A stretch of 64,000 bases of DNA from Archangium lansingense (GTDB lineage: Bacteria; Myxococcota; Myxococcia; Myxococcales; Myxococcaceae). The notes under the pieces are model-generated. The model worked only from the letters and a program-made list of their open reading frames with translations. It was not told the DNA's origin and ran no database searches. The stretch is taken from NCBI RefSeq assembly GCF_026626635.1, contig NZ_JAPNKA010000001.1, positions 496,001 through 560,000 on the forward strand, given 5' to 3'. Positions 16,448 to 25,113 of the stretch are shown in pieces; position 1 is the stretch's first letter; each line of letters starts with the position of its first letter. Position numbers and translations under genes: made by a program.

Positions 16448-17164
16448 ATGCATTATTTCAGAGTCAAAGAAGACAACTCATCGGTTTACACGGGACACGT
16501 CGAGGGCAGCCATAAGTGGGGGCTTCCTGGAATCCGCAACTGCCCTGCCTGCAAGGCTACGTGGGGTACTGACACCAGAGCATACCCCTCGGTGGACCTG
16601 AGTCCGGTGGCTACTCTGGCCGATTTTGAAGAACCTCGCGCTGAGCCCATTGAGGAGTATGAAAGGCTCTGCGAACTGGTTCGCCCGTTCTTACCTCCAG
16701 GGGCGCTGCTGCAACCAGGTGCGGCGCTTGGGCCGCTCGTTGGTCGAGCGCAAGGCCGCTTCGGGCCTCTCGTGGCGCCATCCTCGTGGGCGCTGCTAGT
16801 ACAGCACGAGGCACTGCAGAAACTTCAGGCTGAGGGTCTGCGCGGACTCAACGGTTGCCGCACACAATTGCGTTTCCGTCAGCGCAACTCCCCCGAGCTG
16901 CTCGAATTGGAGCTCCCGCCCATTGGACGTCTGCATCCGGATTGCCTTCCTCTCAATCGCAAGCCTCCTTGTCCGCGCTGCGGCCGGCGTGGGCTCACGC
17001 GTCCCGATGACATGTTGCTGGATGCAGCCACACTTCCCTGTCACCTGGACCTGTTCCGGCTGGAGGACTTCTCCACAGTCATTGTGTGCACCGAACGCTT
17101 CGTCGATGCCTGCCGCCGTTTGGGTCTGCACGGCGTGACCTTCCAACCCCTGCCGATGAAGTAG
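16448..17164 (+). CDS. SitI6-family double-CXXCG immunity protein, copy 2
   Basis: 238 residues from ATG 16448 (MHYFRVKEDNSSVYTG). The upstream in-frame codons overlap the toxin gene and are not needed. Cysteine pairs CPAC near residue 32 and CPRCG near residue 178. It differs from copy 1 mainly at the N-terminus and in the middle (PFLPPGALLQPGAALGPLVGRAQGRF region), consistent with a distinct toxin partner. Cytoplasmic, no signal or membrane segment. Probably cotranscribed with the toxin just upstream. Confidence 0.88.
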   Translation: MHYFRVKEDNSSVYTGHVEGSHKWGLPGIRNCPACKATWGTDTRAYPSVDLSPVATLADFEEPRAEPIEEYERLCELVRPFLPPGALLQPGAALGPLVGRAQGRFGPLVAPSSWALLVQHEALQKLQAEGLRGLNGCRTQLRFRQRNSPELLELELPPIGRLHPDCLPLNRKPPCPRCGRRGLTRPDDMLLDAATLPCHLDLFRLEDFSTVIVCTERFVDACRRLGLHGVTFQPLPMK

Positions 17165-17220
17165 GAATCTGCTCGTGTTGGATAATGGTGGAACCGAGGG
17201 CGGTGTCGAAGTTGAGGATA

Positions 17221-17392
17221 CCATCGGTGGTTGCACAGTGGCGGGCCGCAAGGGGGCAAGTGGAATGCGGCCTGGAGGCAATTCCAGCAAAGCAACAATG
17301 GCGCCGCTCCGGAGGAGATCTGGCGATTCGCGGGTGAGCTCATGACTCGATTTGGAGTCATGGGTCCGCTCGTTTCCTATTATTGTGAATGA
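17221..17392 (+). pseudogene. truncated sitA6, copy 3 (C-terminal remnant)
   Basis: Only the last 57 or so codons remain, reading RWLHSG-like sequence through WNAAWRQFQ, EEIWRFAGELMTRFGV and SYYC to TGA at 17392. From 17226 the remnant aligns without gaps to 16258-16424 of copy 2. The junction near 17217 joins the pre-gene sequence directly to this tail, removing about 530 bp including promoter-proximal bases, the start codon and the lipobox. It cannot make a deliverable toxin, but its immunity gene downstream is intact. Confidence 0.85.
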
Positions 17393-17417
17393 GTAAGGGC
17401 GAAGAGGCGCTTTACGT

Positions 17418-18134
17418 ATGGACTATTTCACCCTCGATGAAGACAAGTCGCTGGGGTACCTGGGAGACATCGGTTGTACCCACAAGTGGGGGCTTCCCGG
17501 CATCCTGCGCTGCCCTGGATGCAAGGTCAGCTGGAGCGCCGGAGCCAAATCGTATCCTTCGGTGGACCTCACCCCAGTAGCCACTCTGGCCGATTTCGAG
17601 GAGCCCAGGGCCGAGCCCATCGAGGAATATGAGCGGCTGCGTGAGCTGGTGCGGCCTCTGTTGCCGCCAGGAGCCCTGGTAGAACCAGGGACAGAACTGG
17701 GTCCGCTCGTGGGGAAGTTCCAGGGTCCTTTCGGGGCTCTTGTGGCTCGTTTCCCGTGGTTGTTGCTTGCGCGGCGTGAGGCGCTGGACAAGCTCCAGGC
17801 CGAGGGGTTGCGGGGACTCAAGGGCTGCTGCACCGAGCTACGCTCTCGCCAGCGAAACTCACCTGTGTTGCTCGAGCTCGAGCTTCTTCCCGTGGGCCGC
17901 CTGCACCCGGATTGCTTGCCGCCGGACCGCAAGCCCCCTTGCCCGCGATGTGGTCGCTATGGCCTCACATTGCCAAACGACATGCTGCTGGATGCGTCCA
18001 CGATTCCTAGTCACCTGGACCTGTTCCGGCTGGAGGACTTCTCTACCGTGATTGTCTGCACCGATCGCTTCGTCGAGGCCTGCCTCCGTCTGGGCCTGGA
18101 CGGCGTGACCTTCCAACCCCTGCGCGTCGCCTGA
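17418..18134 (+). CDS. SitI6-family double-CXXCG immunity protein, copy 3 (orphan)
   Basis: 238 residues from ATG 17418 (MDYFTLDEDKSLGYLG). Cysteine pairs CPGC near residue 32 and CPRCG near residue 178; the conserved THKWGLPGI, YPSVDLTPVATLADFEEPR and HLDLFRLEDFSTVIV blocks are present. Its toxin partner upstream is truncated, so this is an orphan immunity gene. It could still protect against relatives carrying the full toxin, a known advantage of keeping immunity without toxin. Transcription would have to come from upstream units or from a promoter within the remnant. Confidence 0.87.
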   Translation: MDYFTLDEDKSLGYLGDIGCTHKWGLPGILRCPGCKVSWSAGAKSYPSVDLTPVATLADFEEPRAEPIEEYERLRELVRPLLPPGALVEPGTELGPLVGKFQGPFGALVARFPWLLLARREALDKLQAEGLRGLKGCCTELRSRQRNSPVLLELELLPVGRLHPDCLPPDRKPPCPRCGRYGLTLPNDMLLDASTIPSHLDLFRLEDFSTVIVCTDRFVEACLRLGLDGVTFQPLRVA

Positions 18135-18157
18135 GCCAACTGCTGGGGTGCAGGGGC

Positions 18158-18790
18158 TTAGCGAATCATGATGTTTTCGAGGATGGCCATCTTCACGGAC
18201 CCTTGTTCTCCACCACTCAAGGTGAGCTTGTGGGGAGTGCTTTGAAGATTGTGGATATCCACGAAGCCCTCCAGCAGGAGGCGATGCTCCTCACCCTCGG
18301 AAGCAGGGGGCTGCCATACTTGGAGTGTGTAGGTTTTCCTGTGAACCACCAACTTCGCCATGGTCACCCGCTGGGAGCCGTTGGCAGCAGACAGGGTCAG
18401 TTCCACCTGCAGGAGCACGTGTGTTTGGGAGGAGTCTGAAGGGCGCGTGCTGTGGTACCCGATGAAGCTTCGCAGCGCCTGCACCTCGGGGCTTTTCGTG
18501 ACACTCCCCGTGATATGCCAGACAGAGAATACACCGCCGATAGCCATTCTGGAGAAGGCCTCGAGCGTGAGGCTGCCTTGCTGGCGAGGGCACTCCTGTA
18601 TCGCCTGCGCTTGCTCTATGAGGATGCGGCTCGGCCCAGGATTGCTCCCTTCGTCGTGCAACTCACGGAGAGCCTCAGGCGATGGCTCAAGGCGGTGTCC
18701 GTCCTGCTCATGCGAACGAACTCCTGAGGAGGGAGCGCTTCCAATGAGGAGCACCATGGTCAAGACAGGGCCGAGAGACATTGAGAACAC
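18158..18790 (-). CDS. hypothetical exported protein
   Basis: 210 residues. The N-terminus MFSMSLGPVLTMVLLIGSAPSSG looks like a cleavable signal peptide. The remainder has a beta-rich pattern (VFSVWHITGSVTKSPEV, HVLLQVELTLSAANGSQRVTMAKLVV) with two cysteines at most and no recognised domain. It lies downstream of the kinase-lipoprotein gene on the same strand with a 34-bp gap, so it may be in the same transcript and act with that envelope protein. Function unknown; it also borders the Sit island, with which it shares no sequence. Confidence 0.6.
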   Translation of the reverse strand: MFSMSLGPVLTMVLLIGSAPSSGVRSHEQDGHRLEPSPEALRELHDEGSNPGPSRILIEQAQAIQECPRQQGSLTLEAFSRMAIGGVFSVWHITGSVTKSPEVQALRSFIGYHSTRPSDSSQTHVLLQVELTLSAANGSQRVTMAKLVVHRKTYTLQVWQPPASEGEEHRLLLEGFVDIHNLQSTPHKLTLSGGEQGSVKMAILENIMIR

Positions 18791-18824
18791 GTGTGGCTCG
18801 TTTCCTGGAAGCGCACGAGTGCGC

Positions 18825-20921
18825 CTAGTCGAAGTGACTCACGGCCTTGAGTTGGATGCGGGACGGGACTTTGACGAAGCCCCGCTTTTCGGGGTCCAGT
18901 CCCAAGTTGGGAGCACCCAGCTTCCCCTCATGCCAGACCTCCATGCACAACGGTACCTGTCGGTTGTTATCCTCCTGTCCGCTGTAGTTGACGAGCCGGG
19001 TGTAGACACGATCTCCCTTGATGATGCTCGCCCCCAGGATGACGCCAACCATCATGAAGTTGCCCCATCTCTCGCGAAGCTCGACGCCCGTGCCGTTCAG
19101 GGGCACTGACATCGTGTCACGAAGCTCGGAAAGAGGTACCCGACTCTCTTCCTGGTCATAACCAGACCCGAAAGTCGCGTGCGGATGGATGCTCCCGATA
19201 GTAACGCCATTCTCCTTCATGTTCTTGACCGATTCGGGCGGGCATTCCACCAGCCACGCGTCATCGGGATCGAAGTAGGGGGTGGGCGGGTTCTTGATGT
19301 ACTCCTCGTAGAAGGCCCTGGTGATGGGGGAGGTGGAGGCGCAGCCGGCGGCGAGGGCGGCGGTCACGCTGAGGCTCAGGCAGAACATGAGGCTCGGGTG
19401 CGCCTTTCTGGCCTGCGGCGAAGGGGTCTGCTTCCGTGCGGTCTTCTTCTCGTGCATGTCTTTCTCGCTGTGTCTGGCGTTGAGAACTGGCGCGGCAACG
19501 GCCTGTCCGTTGGGCGCCGCGTTTCCAACAACATCCGACGGTTTCAGCGAGGGCACGACATCTGGGAAAAAAGCATCCCATTGTATGGGAAAGACTTCGG
19601 GTGACATGAAAGGTTGGGTTGCGGACCCTACCTCCGAAGACACCTGCGTGCTCCACGAGGGCAGGAACCACAGCGCCGCGGCCAGGACGAGGACTCCCGG
19701 CGTCAGCGCTCTCAGCCTCCTTCCGAGCCCCGTCTGGAGGCCAGGAGCGGGTGCCTCCGCCGGAATCGCCGCGTCCACCACAGGGGGCGTCGGGGAGGTC
19801 GTCTGCGTCGGGGGCGCTGCCTCCGGCACAGCGCTCGCCTCTTGTGTTGGCCCCTCGCCCCGCCGCGGAGGCTGCTGTGCGAGCCTGCTCAGTCGCAGCG
19901 ATAGATCCTCTCCCTCCGCGAGCTGTTCCATGGACCCGGTGGTGGCGTTGTGGGGACCGTGGTGCTCGAACAGGGGCTCCCGCCACGATGCGTCCGCCGT
20001 CGCCTTCAGCTCGCACAGCACCGTGCGCAGCTCGCGCGCGTCCGCGTAACGGGCTCCGGGTGACTTCTCCAGCATGCGCAGGCACACGCGCTCCAGTGCC
20101 TCCGGCACCCAGGGGTTGTGCTCACGGGGGGGCACGGGCCTCTCGTTGAGGACCGCCGCGCCGATCGCCAGGAAGTCCCCACCGGAGAACGGCAGCCGGT
20201 CCGTAAGCACCCAGTAGAGCAGTATTCCTACTGCCCACAGGTCGTCCGCCGGCGTTGGCTGATAGCGCGCTCCCGCTTCGCCCACATGGCGCCGGAAGAA
20301 GTCCCAGGCCTCGGGACTGCGGTACTCCGGTGTCCCCGGCGGCAGCACCGAGGTGGTCAGCGTGGGAGCTCCCTCGTAGGCGCCCGCGCCGAAGTCCACC
20401 AGCACCGGCTTTCTGTCCGAGGCTCGCACCAGGATGTTGGAGGCCTTCACGTCCCGGTGCACCACGCCCGAGCCATGCACGGCCTCCAGTGCCTCCAGCA
20501 GCGGCAGCATCAGTTCGTCCACCGCCTCGAGCGCCGACGGGTTCGTCCTTCGCACGCTCTCGTCCAGGGGCAGTCCGGGCACGTACTCCATGATGAGCAC
20601 GCGGAAGTGGGGCTTACCCTCCGGCCAGTCCACGTACCCCAGCAGCCGCACCACGCGGGGGTGCTTCATCCGGCGGATCACGTCCACCTCCCGCTCCTCC
20701 CACCCCGCGGAGGATTCCAGCGGGAGGACCTTCAGGGCCACGGGTCCCGTGTCACCGCGTGCCAGGTACACGGTGCCGTAGCCCCCCGCGCCCAGGCGGC
20801 GCTCCACCAGATAGCCGGCCACCCGTGTACCGATGCTCAGCTCGGGAGGGGGTTGTCGGCGGGGGCGCGGGCGATCTCCTCGGCGGACGGGGCGGGGCGG
20901 GGGCGTCGATTCTTCAGCCAT
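18825..20921 (-). CDS. Ser/Thr protein kinase fused to a lipoprotein-like C-terminus
   Basis: 698 residues from ATG 20921, 7 bases after GGAGGT. Kinase domain residues 33-300: GAGGYG loop, VALKV Lys near 64, HRDVKASN, VDFGAG, PEYRSPEAW. A Pro/Ala-rich linker and a membrane helix (VLVLAAALWFLPSW, about 415-430) follow. Near residue 507 a second signal-like stretch (MFCLSLSVTAALAAGCAS) contains a perfect lipobox. An internal ATG at 19457 (residue 489, MHEKKTARK) preceded by GAGAAAG could start a separate lipoprotein in the same frame. Either this is a true fusion or two genes whose boundary has been lost. Confidence 0.8.
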   Translation of the reverse strand: MAEESTPPPRPVRRGDRPRPRRQPPPELSIGTRVAGYLVERRLGAGGYGTVYLARGDTGPVALKVLPLESSAGWEEREVDVIRRMKHPRVVRLLGYVDWPEGKPHFRVLIMEYVPGLPLDESVRRTNPSALEAVDELMLPLLEALEAVHGSGVVHRDVKASNILVRASDRKPVLVDFGAGAYEGAPTLTTSVLPPGTPEYRSPEAWDFFRRHVGEAGARYQPTPADDLWAVGILLYWVLTDRLPFSGGDFLAIGAAVLNERPVPPREHNPWVPEALERVCLRMLEKSPGARYADARELRTVLCELKATADASWREPLFEHHGPHNATTGSMEQLAEGEDLSLRLSRLAQQPPRRGEGPTQEASAVPEAAPPTQTTSPTPPVVDAAIPAEAPAPGLQTGLGRRLRALTPGVLVLAAALWFLPSWSTQVSSEVGSATQPFMSPEVFPIQWDAFFPDVVPSLKPSDVVGNAAPNGQAVAAPVLNARHSEKDMHEKKTARKQTPSPQARKAHPSLMFCLSLSVTAALAAGCASTSPITRAFYEEYIKNPPTPYFDPDDAWLVECPPESVKNMKENGVTIGSIHPHATFGSGYDQEESRVPLSELRDTMSVPLNGTGVELRERWGNFMMVGVILGASIIKGDRVYTRLVNYSGQEDNNRQVPLCMEVWHEGKLGAPNLGLDPEKRGFVKVPSRIQLKAVSHFD

Positions 20922-21223
20922 GCGGAATACCTCCAGAGTCGTCCCCACCCTGCAAGGCCGCGCGTCTCCACCGGCTCGTGCATGTGAGGTGACAAGTCAT
21001 GGCCGGTGACACTACTCACGGAATAACCCCGAGGGCTACTGCTCAGGTCACATTCCCTCGCGTGACGGAGGTTCCACGGTGGGGCGTCTCCGGCCTCCGG
21101 ATTGCACCTCCCGCCTCCCCGGCGAGCCTTCGTGCCTCGCGCGTGCCTCGTGGTCAGCGGCACGGGTTGAAGGGTCTCCAGGGTGGACTCACCCTTCACG
21201 GGAAAGTGTCCTTCTCCCCTGCC
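20922..21223. other. 302-bp divergent control region
   Basis: No gene seen. It separates the divergent kinase and histidine-kinase genes. It contains an 8-bp inverted repeat TGAAGGGT (21168-21175) / ACCCTTCA (21191-21198) about 25 bp before the histidine-kinase start, and several GTGAC/GTCAC words. Any regulatory role is a guess from symmetry and position. Confidence 0.35.
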
Positions 21224-22649
21224 ATGCTCCTGACCGACCCACGTCGCTTCCGCCGCCTGCTGCTGCGAGCCATCCTGCTCCCAGTGGGGCTGGCTGTTGC
21301 TGCTCGCGGGGGTCCTCTTATGGGCGGTGGGCGACCTCATCCAGGCCCAGGAGAATGCGCGCCACTCCCAGGTCGCCCTCACCCAACTGGAGCGGGTTCG
21401 CCAACTCCTCATCGATCGGGAGACCGGCGTCCGTGGTTACCTGCTCACGGGTGAGCCCTCCTTCCTGGAGCCCTACCATGCGGCCGGGCAACAGCTCCCC
21501 CTGGCGCTCGAGGAGCTGGAGCGGATTCTGGTGGGCCAGCCCCAGCAGCAAGCCTGGATACAGACGCTGCGCGAGCGCCGGCAGGAATGGGAGCAGGTGG
21601 CTGATCAGATGCTCTCCCGCTTCCATCAACAGGGCGATTGGCTGTCCCTGGTGCGCTCGGGCGCTGGCAAAACCCGCATGGATGCGATGCGTGCGACCCT
21701 GGAGGCCATCGCGGCCGAGGAGCGCCAGCGCGCCACCCTCCAGGCACTCGAGGCCGAGCGCGCGGGCCGGGTCGTGCTCATCATGGGGGGACTGTGGACG
21801 CTCGCGGTGGGCGTGCTGTTGGCCTGGCTCAGCCGGCGCCAGCTCATCACCCTGGCCCGGGACTATGACGCCAGCCTCTCCGAGGTGCGTGCCCAGGCGG
21901 ACGCTCTGCGCGCCAGCGAGGCCCGGCTGGAGTCGCGCGTGGCCCAGCGCACTGTCGAGCTCACTGCCGCCAACAAGGAGCTGGAGTCCTTCAGCTACTC
22001 CGTCTCGCATGACCTGCGCTCTCCCCTGCGTGCCATCGACGGCTTCGCCCAGGCGATGCGCGAGGACGAGGGGGCGCGGCTGTCTCCCGAGGGCTTGCGG
22101 CTTCTCACTCGCCTGCAGGGGGCCGCTACGCGCATGGGCCAGCTCATCGATGACCTGCTGCAGCTCTCGCGCGTTACCCGTGCCGAGCTGCAGCGCGAGC
22201 CGGTGAACCTCAGCACGCTCTCCGCGTCCGTGCTTCAGGAACTGCGCCAGCGCGAGCCCGGGCGCGATGTGACGTGCTCGCTTCAGCCCGGCCTCACCGT
22301 GCAGGGGGATCCACGCCTGCTCCGAGTGCTTCTGGAGAACTTGTTGGGCAATGCCTGGAAGTTCACCAGCAAGCGCTCCGGGGCCCACATCGAGCTCTTC
22401 GCGGAGACGGCCAACGGGGTGACTCACTACGCTGTGCGCGACAACGGAGTGGGGTTCGACATGGCCTACGCGGGCAAGCTTTTCAGCCCCTTCCAGCGGA
22501 TGCACAAGCCCTCCGAGTTTCCGGGCACGGGCATCGGGCTGGCCACGGTGCAGCGCATCGTCCATCGGCACGGCGGGGAGATCTCCGCTCAGGCCACCCT
22601 GGGGGGTGGCGCCACTTTCCGTTTCTCCCTTCAAGAGGCGCGAGCATGA
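21224..22649 (+). CDS. CHASE3-type sensor histidine kinase, frameshifted
   Basis: Translation probably starts at ATG 21224 (MLLTDPRRFRRLLLRAILLPVG) and enters the first membrane helix, but the frame must move by one near 21297 to continue LLAGVLLWAVGDLIQAQ. One T too many in GTTGCTGCTC explains it. The rest is continuous: a CHASE3-like periplasmic helix bundle (about residues 45-180), second membrane helix (VVLIMGGLWTLAVGVLLAW), coiled coil, HisKA with the phospho-His in SYSVSHDLRSPLRAI, and HATPase with N (LLGNAWKF), G1 (DNGVGFD) and G2 (GTGIGLA) boxes. Family resembles phytochrome-like Cph1-type kinases that pair with Rcp1-type receivers. First gene of a four-gene operon. Confidence 0.83.
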
Positions 22650-23098
22650 GCAGCTCTCAGTCCATTCTCCTCGTGGAAGACAACCCGGACGACGTCGACC
22701 TGACGCAACGTGCTTTTCAGCGAGCGGGCTTCACCCAGCCGCTGGACGTGGTGGAAGACGGAGTGGAGGCCCTCGACTATCTCTTCGCGCGTGGCGCGCA
22801 CGCGCACCGCGCCGGTGAGCCGCTGCCTGGCTTGGTCCTGCTGGATCTCAAGCTGCCGCGCCTGGATGGGCACTCGGTGCTGCGCCAGATTCGCGCCAAC
22901 CCGCGCACCCGCTTCCTCCCCGTGGTCATCCTCACCTCCTCGGACGAGGAGAAGGACCTGGTGGAGAGCTACAGCCATGGCTGCAACAGCTACGTGCGCA
23001 AGCCGGTGAGCTACACCGAGTTCGTCGAGGCAGCGCGCCAGCTCGGCGTCTATTGGTTGGTGCTCAACCGCTCCCCGCTGCCGGGGGGGTCTGGATGA
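22646..23098 (+). CDS. single-domain response regulator (Rcp1-like)
   Basis: 150 residues: one receiver domain and no output domain. Acidic pocket EDNPDD near residue 10, phospho-Asp in LVLLDLKLPRLDG near residue 64, TSS (Thr/Ser switch) and Lys in VRKPVSY. The ATG overlaps the histidine-kinase stop as ATGA (22646-22649), indicating translational coupling. It is probably the phosphate acceptor of the upstream CHASE3 kinase and a relay or stand-alone effector. Confidence 0.9.
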   Translation: MSSSQSILLVEDNPDDVDLTQRAFQRAGFTQPLDVVEDGVEALDYLFARGAHAHRAGEPLPGLVLLDLKLPRLDGHSVLRQIRANPRTRFLPVVILTSSDEEKDLVESYSHGCNSYVRKPVSYTEFVEAARQLGVYWLVLNRSPLPGGSG

Positions 23099-24741
23099 CG
23101 ATGCCGCTCCGTGTCCTGCTGGTGGAGGACAACCCGGACGACAAGGAGCTGGTGGAGCGAGAGCTACGTCGGGGGGGATTCGAGGTGCACAGTCAGCGGG
23201 TGCAGTCGGGTGAGGAGCTGCGCGCGGCGCTCCGGCCCGGGGCCTGGGACGTCGTCCTCTCCGACTACTGCCTGCCCGGCTTCGATGCGCCCACCGCGCT
23301 CAGCATCCTGCGTGAGAGCGGCCTGGACATCCCCTTCATCGTCGTCTCCGGCAGCGTGGGCGAGTTCGAGGGCGTAGAGGTGATGAAGGCCGGCGCTCGC
23401 GACTACTTCCCCAAGACGCTCCTCACCCGGCTGCCAGCCGCGGTGTTGCGCGAGGTAGAGCAGGCCCGGCTGCGCTACGAGCGTGCCCGGGCCGAGAGGG
23501 ACCGTGCCTTGCTGGCCCGCGCTGGCGAGGTGCTGGCAGGCTCGCTGGACTTCCAGGAGACGCTGGACCGGGTGGCGCACCTGCCGGTGCCGGAGCTGGC
23601 GGACTGGTGCGCCGTCTACTTCTCCGAGGATGGACGGCACCTGAAGGTGGCGGCGCTGGCGCACGTGGACCCCGAGCAGGTGGCGCGGGGACTCGAGACG
23701 GACCGCCTCTTCCCCCTGGACCCGGACGCGAACGTGGGCCCCCCGAAGGTGTTCCGTACCGGTGAGCCGCAGCTGCTCCCAGATGTCCCCAGGGCCCGGC
23801 TGGAGGCGCTGGCGCGTTCCCCGGAGCATCTGCGCCGGATGCTCGCCTTGGAGCTGGGCTCCACCATCCACGTGCCCCTGGTGGGACGCACGGGCACGCT
23901 GGGGGTGGTGATGCTCGGCACCACCGGGAGCCGGCCGCACTTCACTCCGACGGATCTGCCCGTGGTCCAGGAGCTGGTGCGCCGCGGCGCCCTGACGCTG
24001 GAGAACGCGCGGCTGTACCGAGAGTCTCAGGAGGCCATCCGCCTGCGCGACGAGTTCCTCGCCGTGGCCGCCCACGAGCTGCGCACCCCACTCACCACGC
24101 TGGGCCTACAGCTGGGCACGCTGGTGCAGCGGGCACGGCGCGAGTCGTCCGCGGACATGGTGGAGCGGTTGGACAGAGGTCTGCGCCAGGTGCGGCGCCT
24201 GGGGACGCTGGTGGAGATGCTGCTGGATGTGTCGCGCCTGTCCACTGGGGAGCTGCCCTTGTCTCTGGAGGGCATGGACCTGGGCGAGCTGGTGCGCGAG
24301 GTGCTGGAGCGCTTCGAGGCGGAGTCTCAGGCCATGGGCTGCGCGCTGCGGCTGGAGGTCGCTCCGGGGCTCGTTGGCCTGTGGGACCGGATGCGGGTGG
24401 AGCAGGTGGTGTCCGGCCTGCTCTCCAATGCCCTCAAGTTCGGAGCGCGCCAGCCGGTGGAGGTGCGGGTGACCTCGGACGGCGAGGTGGCGCGAGTGGT
24501 CGTGGAGGACCGGGGAATTGGGATTCCGGAGGAGCAGCTCGAGCGCATCTTCGAGCGCTTCGGCCGGGCGGTGTCCTCGCGCTCCTACGGAGGGCTGGGG
24601 CTGGGGCTGTACCTGGCGCGACGGGCGGCTGAGGCACATGGCGGCCGCGTGTGGGCCGAGCAGCGCGAGGGCGGAGGGGCTCGCTTCACCCTGGAGCTGC
24701 CCCTGCGTGCGGTGGAGCAGGCGGTGGAGGAGTCCGCATGA
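23095..24741 (+). CDS. receiver-GAF-histidine kinase hybrid
   Basis: 548 residues from ATG 23095, overlapping the previous stop as ATGA. Order: receiver domain (EDNPDD, phospho-Asp in VVLSDYCLPG near residue 55, SGS, FPKTL), linker helix, GAF-like domain (about 155-300), HisKA with the phospho-His in VAAHELRTPL near residue 330, and HATPase (N box LLSNALKF, DRGIGIPEE, GGLGLGLYLARR). A receiver at the N-terminus suggests it is switched by phosphate from another kinase, plausibly the CHASE3 kinase two genes upstream. Soluble, no membrane segment. Confidence 0.88.
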   Translation: MTMPLRVLLVEDNPDDKELVERELRRGGFEVHSQRVQSGEELRAALRPGAWDVVLSDYCLPGFDAPTALSILRESGLDIPFIVVSGSVGEFEGVEVMKAGARDYFPKTLLTRLPAAVLREVEQARLRYERARAERDRALLARAGEVLAGSLDFQETLDRVAHLPVPELADWCAVYFSEDGRHLKVAALAHVDPEQVARGLETDRLFPLDPDANVGPPKVFRTGEPQLLPDVPRARLEALARSPEHLRRMLALELGSTIHVPLVGRTGTLGVVMLGTTGSRPHFTPTDLPVVQELVRRGALTLENARLYRESQEAIRLRDEFLAVAAHELRTPLTTLGLQLGTLVQRARRESSADMVERLDRGLRQVRRLGTLVEMLLDVSRLSTGELPLSLEGMDLGELVREVLERFEAESQAMGCALRLEVAPGLVGLWDRMRVEQVVSGLLSNALKFGARQPVEVRVTSDGEVARVVVEDRGIGIPEEQLERIFERFGRAVSSRSYGGLGLGLYLARRAAEAHGGRVWAEQREGGGARFTLELPLRAVEQAVEESA

Positions 24742-25109
24742 CGCGTCCCTTGCTGGTGGTGGATGACGATAGAGATTTGCGCGAGGCGCTCGAGGAGGTG
24801 TTGCGCGACGCGGGCTACACCGTGCTGGGCGCGTGCCATGGTCGCGAGGCGCTGGAGGTGCTCGCAGGCGCCCGGCCGCTGCCCGGACTGGTGCTGTTGG
24901 ACATGATGATGCCGGTGCTGGATGGCTTGGGCTTTGCCCACGAGATGCACGCGGTGCCTGATTGGACGGCCATCCCCATCGTCATCTTCTCCGCCTCAGC
25001 CAGCAACGAGGCCGTCGCGCGCGAGGTGGGCGCATGTGCCTACCTGCGCAAGCCGGTGGACGTGGAGGTGCTGGTGGAGACGGTGGGCCAGCACCTGCTG
25101 CGCGAGTGA
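24738..25109 (+). CDS. single-domain response regulator
   Basis: 123 residues: receiver only. DDDRD near residue 10, phospho-Asp in VLLDMMMPVLDG near residue 53, SAS switch and Lys in YLRKPVDVEVL. The ATG overlaps the upstream kinase stop as ATGA (24738-24741), making the fourth gene of a tightly coupled two-component operon. Probably a target of the receiver-GAF-kinase. Without an output domain it must act by protein contact or as a phosphate sink. Confidence 0.9.
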   Translation: MTRPLLVVDDDRDLREALEEVLRDAGYTVLGACHGREALEVLAGARPLPGLVLLDMMMPVLDGLGFAHEMHAVPDWTAIPIVIFSASASNEAVAREVGACAYLRKPVDVEVLVETVGQHLLRE

Positions 25110-25113
25110 GCCC

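Larger units (their letters stand above)
14203..18134. repeat. tandem array of three 1.5-kb sitA6-sitI6 units
   Basis: The marker GAGGGCGGTGTCGAAGTTG begins at 14203, 15700 and 17196, so unit length is about 1497 bp. Each unit has a toxin gene followed by an immunity gene. The 5' halves of the toxin genes in units 1 and 2 are almost identical over several hundred bases, while the toxin 3' ends and the immunity genes differ more. Unit 3 lacks about 530 bp from its toxin gene. This points to recent duplication and gene conversion. Confidence 0.9.

Noticed and set aside
14203..18134. CRISPR array or transposon repeats
   Set aside because: The repeats are 1.5-kb gene units with coding content and no spacers, transposase or terminal inverted repeats.
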